Of a stretch of DNA of 13,671 nt, positions 7,405 through 13,671 are shown piece by piece (position 1 is the stretch's first letter; each line of letters starts with the position of its first letter). The notes under the pieces were generated by a model that did no database searches, was not told where the DNA came from, and saw only the letters and a list, made by a program, of their open reading frames with translations. Position numbers and translations under genes: made by a program. The stretch comes from CAZCDM01 sp964497475 (GTDB lineage Bacteria; Planctomycetota; Phycisphaerae; SM23-33). Location: contig CAZCDM010000045.1 in the NCBI GenBank assembly GCA_964497475.1, positions 1 through 13,671 of the forward strand. The letters are read 5' to 3'.

Positions 7405-7815
7405 TTACTGGGCGTCATCCGAGGCGGACGGGTCCGCGTCGGCCTGACGTTCGGCGTCGATCTGGCGAAGCTCCTCGGAAACTTCCGAGATGACCGCCAG
7501 GGTTTCCATGGTTTTCTTGAATTGTGTGTCGATGAGGAACTCCAGCCTCGGCGTGTGCCGCAGCTCGATTTTCTCCATCATCTTTTCCTGTAAATACCCG
7601 GCCGCGTGCTGCAGGGCGGCGATGGTCTGGTTCTGCACCTGGCTGGGCCCGGCGATGGACAGATACACCCGTGCCGACAGCAGGTCCTCGGGCACGTCCA
7701 CGCGGGTGATCGACGTCTTGACCGGGTCGAACCGCGGATCAGACATCTTCGCCAGGAGGATTTCCCCGAGGGTGTTTCGTATCAGGTTGCCGACTCGTTC
7801 GGTTCGTCGTGTCAT
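7405..7815 (-). CDS. rbfA: Ribosome-binding factor A
   Basis: The 136-residue protein matches RbfA, a KH-fold factor that binds the 30S subunit and helps mature the 5' end region of 16S rRNA. The N-terminal helix TERVGNLIRNTLGEILLAKMSDPRF, the strand VKTSITRVDVPEDLLSARVYLS, the segment containing LQEKMMEKIELRHTPRLEFLID and a short acidic tail are all family-typical. The ATG lies 3 nt after the DUF503 stop, and I see no good Shine-Dalgarno in front of it, so translation is probably coupled to the upstream gene. Its place after infB and DUF503 is the classic gene order. The usual followers truB and rpsO are absent; the HhH-tail gene comes next instead. Confidence 0.95.
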   Translation of the reverse strand: MTRRTERVGNLIRNTLGEILLAKMSDPRFDPVKTSITRVDVPEDLLSARVYLSIAGPSQVQNQTIAALQHAAGYLQEKMMEKIELRHTPRLEFLIDTQFKKTMETLAVISEVSEELRQIDAERQADADPSASDDAQ

Positions 7816-7818
7816 CGG

Positions 7819-8106
7819 TTACAGCCATTCGGTCCTCGCCCCGATCAGCAGCATGTCGCGATGCTGTCCCGCGGCGGTGGTTATGTTGGTTAAGCACTGC
7901 TCAATGTATCTTCGTTCGTTGCTGACCATGGCCACGGCCAGGCCCGCCCGACGGATCGAATCGAGCCCGTCGATCTCGGCGATCGACACATTGTGCCGAT
8001 GGGCCGTGCGATCTTTGAAGCCCTTGATGATGCGTCGTTTGTCTTTGAGGCTGTTGGCCTGGGGGACGTGCAGGTCCAGATGCAGCAGCCCCAGAATGGC
8101 AGCCAT
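7819..8106 (-). CDS. ylxP: DUF503 (YlxP-like) protein
   Basis: The 95-residue protein matches the DUF503/YlxP family: a first strand LGLLHLDLHVPQANSLKDKRR, with the characteristic SLKDKR turn, followed by IIKGFKDRTAHRHNVSIAEID and a conserved LAVAMVSNERRYIEQCL helix. Family members are small cytosolic proteins usually encoded between infB and rbfA, as here; a ribosome-related role has been suggested by context but the molecular function is not firmly known. The full family length is present. The ATG has GGAGAG about 7 nt upstream. The gap to infB is 21 nt and to rbfA 3 nt. Confidence 0.9.
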   Translation of the reverse strand: MAAILGLLHLDLHVPQANSLKDKRRIIKGFKDRTAHRHNVSIAEIDGLDSIRRAGLAVAMVSNERRYIEQCLTNITTAAGQHRDMLLIGARTEWL

Positions 8107-8127
8107 GGTTTGCTCTCCGCGTGTCGG

Positions 8128-10779
<2,652 letters not shown>

Positions 10780-10810
10780 ACCGGTCTCCCGTGATGTGCA
10801 GGGGAAGTGC

Positions 10811-10824
10811 TCATCGAACGATGA
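10811..10824 (-). repeat. Perfect inverted repeat between nusA and infB
   Basis: The arms TCATCG and CGATGA flank a 2-nt centre, directly after the nusA stop codon. As RNA it would fold into a 5-bp stem with a four-base loop. No U-run follows, so it is not an intrinsic terminator. It may protect or set off the infB leader, or be chance. Confidence 0.4.
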
Positions 10825-12270
10825 TTACTTCGTGGGGTCCTGCTCTGTGGGCGTTTCTTCCGTGGTGGGGGTATCTTGCGTTTCTGTGGATTCTCGCAGT
10901 GCATCGCCGCCGGGTGCGGCCGTGTCGTCAGCCGGTGCTGGCTGGGCGGTGGGTGCTTCTTCGCCGGCCGATGTGGGCTCGGCGGCGGGTGCATCGGCCG
11001 ACTCCTCTGCCAGAACATCGCCGGCCGGCGGGGCGGTATCGTCGGCGGGGGCAGCTTCGGCGGAGGGTGTAGCGTCGGCGAGTTCTTTGGCTTGCTTGGC
11101 CTGGGCGTCTTTTTGGGCCTGGGCTTCGGCGACGCGTTTGGCCTCTTCCGAGCAGCGGACGACGATCTGCCGGGCCCGCTCGGGTTCCATATTCAGTTCG
11201 TTGATGAGCGGCTCGGGGCCGACTTCTTCGACATCGAGCACGCTGACCATACCCATGGCGGTGACCTGGTCGATGACCGTCGAGTCGATGCCCTCGATAT
11301 CCCGCAGGGCCGTCTCGAGCGTGTCCAGCCCGGTGTTGAACTCCTCGGGCGTGAGGATGTCGATATCCCAGCCGGTCAGCCGAGCTGCGAGGCGCACGTT
11401 CTGCCCTCGCTTGCCGATGGCAAGGCTGAGCTGGTCGTCGGTCACGACGACGGTGGCCCGGCCGAGCTCGAAGCACAGGGCGATTTCGGTGACCTCGGCC
11501 GGCTTGAGGGCGTTGGCGATAAGCACCTTGGAGGACTCATTCCACCGGACGATGTCGATCTTCTCGCCGCCGAGTTCGTCGACGATGTTTCGGATGCGGC
11601 TGCCGCGAATGCCCACGCACGCGCCGACGGCGTCGACCTTCGGGTCGATGGAGTTTACGGCGACCTTCGTGCGGTAGCCGGCCTCGCGGGCCAGGGCGTT
11701 GATCTCGATAATGCCCTCGGCGACCTCGGGCACCTCCAGCAGGAACATCGCGCGGATGAAGTCCGGGTGCGTCCGCGAGAGGATGATCTTGACCGCGCCG
11801 GGCTGTTCGCGCACTTCGAGGATCATCGCGCGGATGCGTTCCTCGACCTGGTGGCTGTCGCCGGGGATCTGCTCGCCGCGGGGCAGGATCGCCTCGCCGC
11901 GGTCCATATCGACCACGAGGCTGCCGCCTTCCCATCGGGCGACGCGCCCGGTGACGATCTGGCCCTTGCGCTGGGAGTACTCCTCCAGCAGGCTGCCGCG
12001 TTCGGCTTCGCGGATGCGCTGGATCATGACCTGCTTGGCGGTCTGGGCGGCGATGCGCCCCAGGTCTCGGATGGACATTTCCTCGCCGTTGACCACGGCC
12101 GAGATTGTCCCGGAGGAACGGTCGATCTGGACATCGACCTCGTCCTCGAGGCTGTTGGCCTTGCGGATCGCGGAGATCATCGCCAGTTCGAGATCTTCAA
12201 AGACCGTCTCGGGGTCAATGTTCTTGTCCCGTGCAATGCCGTCTACAATGCGAAGCAGTTCATGATTCAT
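10825..12270 (-). CDS. nusA: Transcription factor NusA with disordered acidic tail
   Basis: The 481-residue protein binds RNA polymerase and modulates pausing, termination and antitermination. The N-terminal RNAP-binding domain is at 1-100 (LLRIVDGIARDKNIDPETVFEDLE). The S1 domain starts at GQIVTGRVARWEGGSLVVD (103-121). The two KH domains carry GIRG (220-223) and GKRG (286-289, AIGKRGQNVRLAARLTGWDIDI). A helical stretch about 315-380 resembles a single helix-hairpin-helix unit. The last 90 or so residues are Ala/Pro/Asp/Glu-rich, with the motif APADDTA twice (407-413 and 445-451), in place of the two acidic repeat domains of E. coli NusA. The start is set by the conserved N terminus; AGGA (12280-12283) lies 9 nt upstream. 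In-frame sequence upstream of it is not NusA-like. No rimP precedes it. Confidence 0.95.
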   Translation of the reverse strand: MNHELLRIVDGIARDKNIDPETVFEDLELAMISAIRKANSLEDEVDVQIDRSSGTISAVVNGEEMSIRDLGRIAAQTAKQVMIQRIREAERGSLLEEYSQRKGQIVTGRVARWEGGSLVVDMDRGEAILPRGEQIPGDSHQVEERIRAMILEVREQPGAVKIILSRTHPDFIRAMFLLEVPEVAEGIIEINALAREAGYRTKVAVNSIDPKVDAVGACVGIRGSRIRNIVDELGGEKIDIVRWNESSKVLIANALKPAEVTEIALCFELGRATVVVTDDQLSLAIGKRGQNVRLAARLTGWDIDILTPEEFNTGLDTLETALRDIEGIDSTVIDQVTAMGMVSVLDVEEVGPEPLINELNMEPERARQIVVRCSEEAKRVAEAQAQKDAQAKQAKELADATPSAEAAPADDTAPPAGDVLAEESADAPAAEPTSAGEEAPTAQPAPADDTAAPGGDALRESTETQDTPTTEETPTEQDPTK

Positions 12271-12337
12271 GTCGTATATTCCTGTGTTCCACCCTGGCGG
12301 GCCTGGTTGTGTACAACGCGTTATTCGCTTTTCGTCG

Positions 12338-12352
12338 CAGCCGATGCGGCTG
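12338..12352 (-). promoter_or_regulatory. Hairpin in the nusA leader
   Basis: CAGCCG and CGGCTG form a perfect 6-bp stem with a 3-nt loop, about 67 nt before the nusA start. An alternative pairing, CGCAGCC (12358-12352) with GGCTGCG (12342-12336), is also possible. No U-run follows, so it is not a terminator. An imperfect dyad GTTGT-AC-ACAAC lies nearer nusA (12317-12306). I find no convincing sigma-70 promoter between 12363 and 12271. Confidence 0.4.
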
Positions 12353-12363
12353 GCTGCGGGCAC

Positions 12364-12389
12364 AAAAAAAAGTGGGTTGCAAGCCCACC
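12364..12389 (-). terminator. Intrinsic terminator ahead of nusA
   Basis: On the minus strand GTGGG (12388-12384) pairs with CCCAC (12376-12372) around a 7-nt loop, with an outer G-U pair. Eight U follow at once (12371-12364). This is a strong Rho-independent terminator or attenuator. It ends the structured RNA region and lies about 95 nt before the nusA start codon. Confidence 0.85.
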
Positions 12390-12750
12390 GTGTCGCCGCC
12401 AAGCCGAACTGTCTGCCACAGGCCGATGTCCGCGGGGAATACCTCGCGTCATCGGCCGGGGCAACCGGGTGGACCGACCCGGCCTTGGCCAGGCGGAACC
12501 ACACCCGCGGGCGACCACCGCATGGGCTGGCAGGGACTCAACGTCCCCGCCCTCGCTCGTGCGTAGCGTTCCAGCGTTTCACGACGTGGGCTCCATGCCT
12601 TGCTTCCTGCCATCGCACCGGCAGGCCGGTACGACGGTAATCGTCTTGCTGTAAAGGGGTAAAAAGCCACCGGCCGGAACCGTCCGACCGGCAATACGGC
12701 TGCAAGCCGACAGACCACCCGATTACACAAGGCGTCCGGCAGTTCACAGT
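12364..12750 (-). ncRNA. Candidate structured RNA, about 387 nt, unknown class
   Basis: No convincing gene occupies this stretch. A near-consensus promoter predicts transcription start at 12750 and an intrinsic terminator ends at 12364. The first bases, ACUGU (12750-12746) and CUGCC (12742-12738), pair with ACAGU (12412-12408) and GGCAG (12417-12413), closing the molecule with a GAA bulge. Inside are compact hairpins: 12709-12697 (5 bp), 12691-12670 (9 bp, CGGU loop), 12645-12633 (4 bp), 12630-12617 (5 bp), 12551-12529 (9 bp) enclosed by 12598-12593 with 12525-12520, 12482-12465 (6 bp), and 12457-12421 (8 bp plus inner CGCG/CGCG and GG/CC). I could not match it to RNase P, tmRNA, SRP or 6S RNA. 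It could be a free RNA or a long nusA leader. The pairings were found by eye, without energy calculation. Confidence 0.6.
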
Positions 12751-12756
12751 TTTGCA

Positions 12757-12785
12757 ATTGTATAAAGCCCGCCCGGAGCGGTCAA
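12757..12785 (-). promoter_or_regulatory. Near-consensus sigma-70 type promoter
   Basis: On the minus strand TTGACC (12785-12780) is followed by a 17-nt spacer and TACAAT (12762-12757). Each box differs from consensus by one base. The expected start, 7 nt past the -10 box, is an A at 12750, which is also the first base of the long-range closing helix of the RNA downstream. Confidence 0.8.
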
Positions 12786-12798
12786 TAGAATTCAGGAC

Positions 12799-12828
12799 AA
12801 AAAACTGCCCCTTTCTGCCGAGAGGGAG
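12799..12828 (-). terminator. Probable terminator of the kinase-like gene
   Basis: Directly after the TAG of the kinase-like gene, CUCCCUCU (12828-12821) pairs with AGA (12816-12814) and GGGG (12811-12808) around a CGGC loop, with a 2-nt bulge. The stem is followed by CAG and six U (12804-12799). The bulge makes it weaker than the terminator before nusA. Confidence 0.55.
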
Positions 12829-13653
12829 CTATTTCCGCCAGGTCTCTTTTTCGGGCTGGTGGTGGTCTTCGAGTTCGGCGGTGGGGCTTTGCAGCGCGCC
12901 GGCCTGGTGGGAGCGCTGGAGGACGCGACGCCTGAGGTTGCGGTAGGGCTTGGTGAGTTTGCGGTGCAGGCCATGAAGTCCGGCCCGCCGGCGGGAGAGG
13001 GTTTGCTCGGCCTCGGTGAGCTCGGCTGGTGCGAGGCGGCGTTTGTGCTTGTAGAGGTGGTAGATGTCCTTTTCCTGGAAGTAGCGGATCACGCGGCGGG
13101 CGAGGGCGTGCAGCGGGCCCGGCCAGGCCGGCATGCGAAGGGAGATCTGGAAGTCGATCAGCACGGGCTCGGGGCCGCGGACGAGGATGTTCGACCGCTT
13201 ATTGCCATCGACGTACGCGACGTCGCGGGCGTGGATTTCGTCGAAGAGCGTTCGCAGGCGGTCGAAGAAGCCGGCCGGTATCTCGCCCGGGTCGAGATGA
13301 TCCAGCGGCGAGGCGTCGACGTATTCGATGGCGTAGCTGGTCGGGCTGAGTCGCTCGATCCATCGCGGCACGCCGTCCAGGCCGGCCAGGGCGTGGTAGA
13401 TCGCCTCCTCGTGGTCGGCCAGCAGTCGGCCGATCCAGGCCAGCGGGATGTTCGCGAAGTATTGCGCCCGGCCGAATTTTACGACGACGGGCGAGCCGGT
13501 CGAGTCGTCGGCTGGCTGGTAGAGGGTCGTCGCCGCCCAGAAGTCGTGCTTGAAGACGCGCGTCAGGCGGTAGTCGCTGCCGGCAATGACCAACCGCTGC
13601 GGCGGCGCGCCGGGCAGGGCGAACATCTGACGATTGCTTCGTGAGGCTGTCAT
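12829..13653 (-). CDS. Protein-kinase-fold protein (Kdo/WaaP or RIO-like)
   Basis: The 274-residue protein has the main landmarks of a small kinase fold: the ATP-binding Lys in SPVVVKFGR (K59), an acidic helix ADHEEAIYHAL (E82/E83), the hinge-like YAIEYVD, a catalytic loop YVDGNKRSNILV (D149, N155) and the metal-binding VLIDFQ (D167, in place of DFG). All key residues are present, so activity is possible. The compact shape resembles lipopolysaccharide core kinases or RIO/ABC1-like kinases more than eukaryote-type Ser/Thr kinases; the substrate is unknown. The C-terminal 70 residues are basic (HRKLTKPYRNLRRRVLQR). No signal peptide or membrane segment is seen. The ATG at 13653 has no clear Shine-Dalgarno and the frame stays open to the window edge, so a start further upstream is possible. 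It is followed by its own terminator. Confidence 0.7.
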   Translation of the reverse strand: MTASRSNRQMFALPGAPPQRLVIAGSDYRLTRVFKHDFWAATTLYQPADDSTGSPVVVKFGRAQYFANIPLAWIGRLLADHEEAIYHALAGLDGVPRWIERLSPTSYAIEYVDASPLDHLDPGEIPAGFFDRLRTLFDEIHARDVAYVDGNKRSNILVRGPEPVLIDFQISLRMPAWPGPLHALARRVIRYFQEKDIYHLYKHKRRLAPAELTEAEQTLSRRRAGLHGLHRKLTKPYRNLRRRVLQRSHQAGALQSPTAELEDHHQPEKETWRK

Positions 13654-13671
13654 GGATTCATCGGCCTCTAG

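Noticed and set aside
12306..12317. Dyad GTTGT-AC-ACAAC before nusA as an operator
   Set aside because: The arms are only 5 bp, no promoter overlaps it, and such dyads are common by chance.
12271..12504. N-terminal extension of nusA by 78 residues
   Set aside because: The extra residues do not resemble NusA, run through the terminator and structured RNA, and the ATG at 12270 has a Shine-Dalgarno and the conserved N terminus.
12364..12750. Identity as RNase P RNA, tmRNA, SRP RNA or 6S RNA
   Set aside because: A short ACAG...GGCUU segment near the 3' end recalls RNase P, but the conserved P4 5' strand is absent. The SRP domain IV core GGUCAGGUCCGGAAGG, a tRNA-like T-loop and a CCA end are also missing. 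The length is too great for 6S.

Overview
The window is GC-rich bacterial chromosome. All complete protein genes lie on the minus strand and are packed with short gaps. The only plus-strand gene is the 3' end of a pyruvate kinase at the left edge. The gene content suggests a planctomycete or another member of the PVC group, possibly Phycisphaerae-like: a very long TPR lipoprotein, a Lys/Ala-rich tailed protein, long disordered extensions on NusA and IF2, and a lone kinase-like protein. This placement rests on general impression, not on a marker search. A block of exactly 100 N (6288-6387) shows the sequence is a scaffold with a gap of unknown true length.

Layout in the direction of minus-strand transcription (right to left): a protein-kinase-fold gene (13653-12829) ends at a probable intrinsic terminator. 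It is followed by a near-consensus sigma-70 type promoter (12785-12757). A 387-nt stretch without a convincing gene comes next (about 12750-12364); it is rich in strong hairpins, its predicted 5' end can pair with its 3' region, and it ends in a clear hairpin plus U8 terminator. I read this as an undescribed structured RNA or a very long structured leader. About 95 nt later a tight cluster begins: nusA, infB (TTG start), a DUF503/YlxP gene, rbfA, a degenerate endonuclease III-like protein with a histone-H1-like tail, hisG (long form), a 1250-residue TPR lipoprotein, yebC and a YfcE-like metallophosphatase. The cluster converges on pyruvate kinase with 4 nt between the stop codons.

The core nusA-infB-ylxP-rbfA order is the classic transcription/translation operon. 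rimP does not precede nusA, ylxR/ylxQ are not between nusA and infB, and truB/rpsO do not follow rbfA. The downstream half is unusual: a histidine biosynthesis enzyme, a surface lipoprotein and a second translation factor (YebC) share the apparent transcript. I see no promoter between the U8 terminator and nusA, so nusA and everything downstream may depend on read-through of that terminator. That would suit autoregulation by NusA, which acts on pausing and termination.

The points most worth testing are the structured RNA before nusA, the read-through hypothesis, the HhH-fold protein that lacks the catalytic lysine and Fe-S cysteines but carries a basic tail, and a C12 homopolymer inside the TPR lipoprotein gene.
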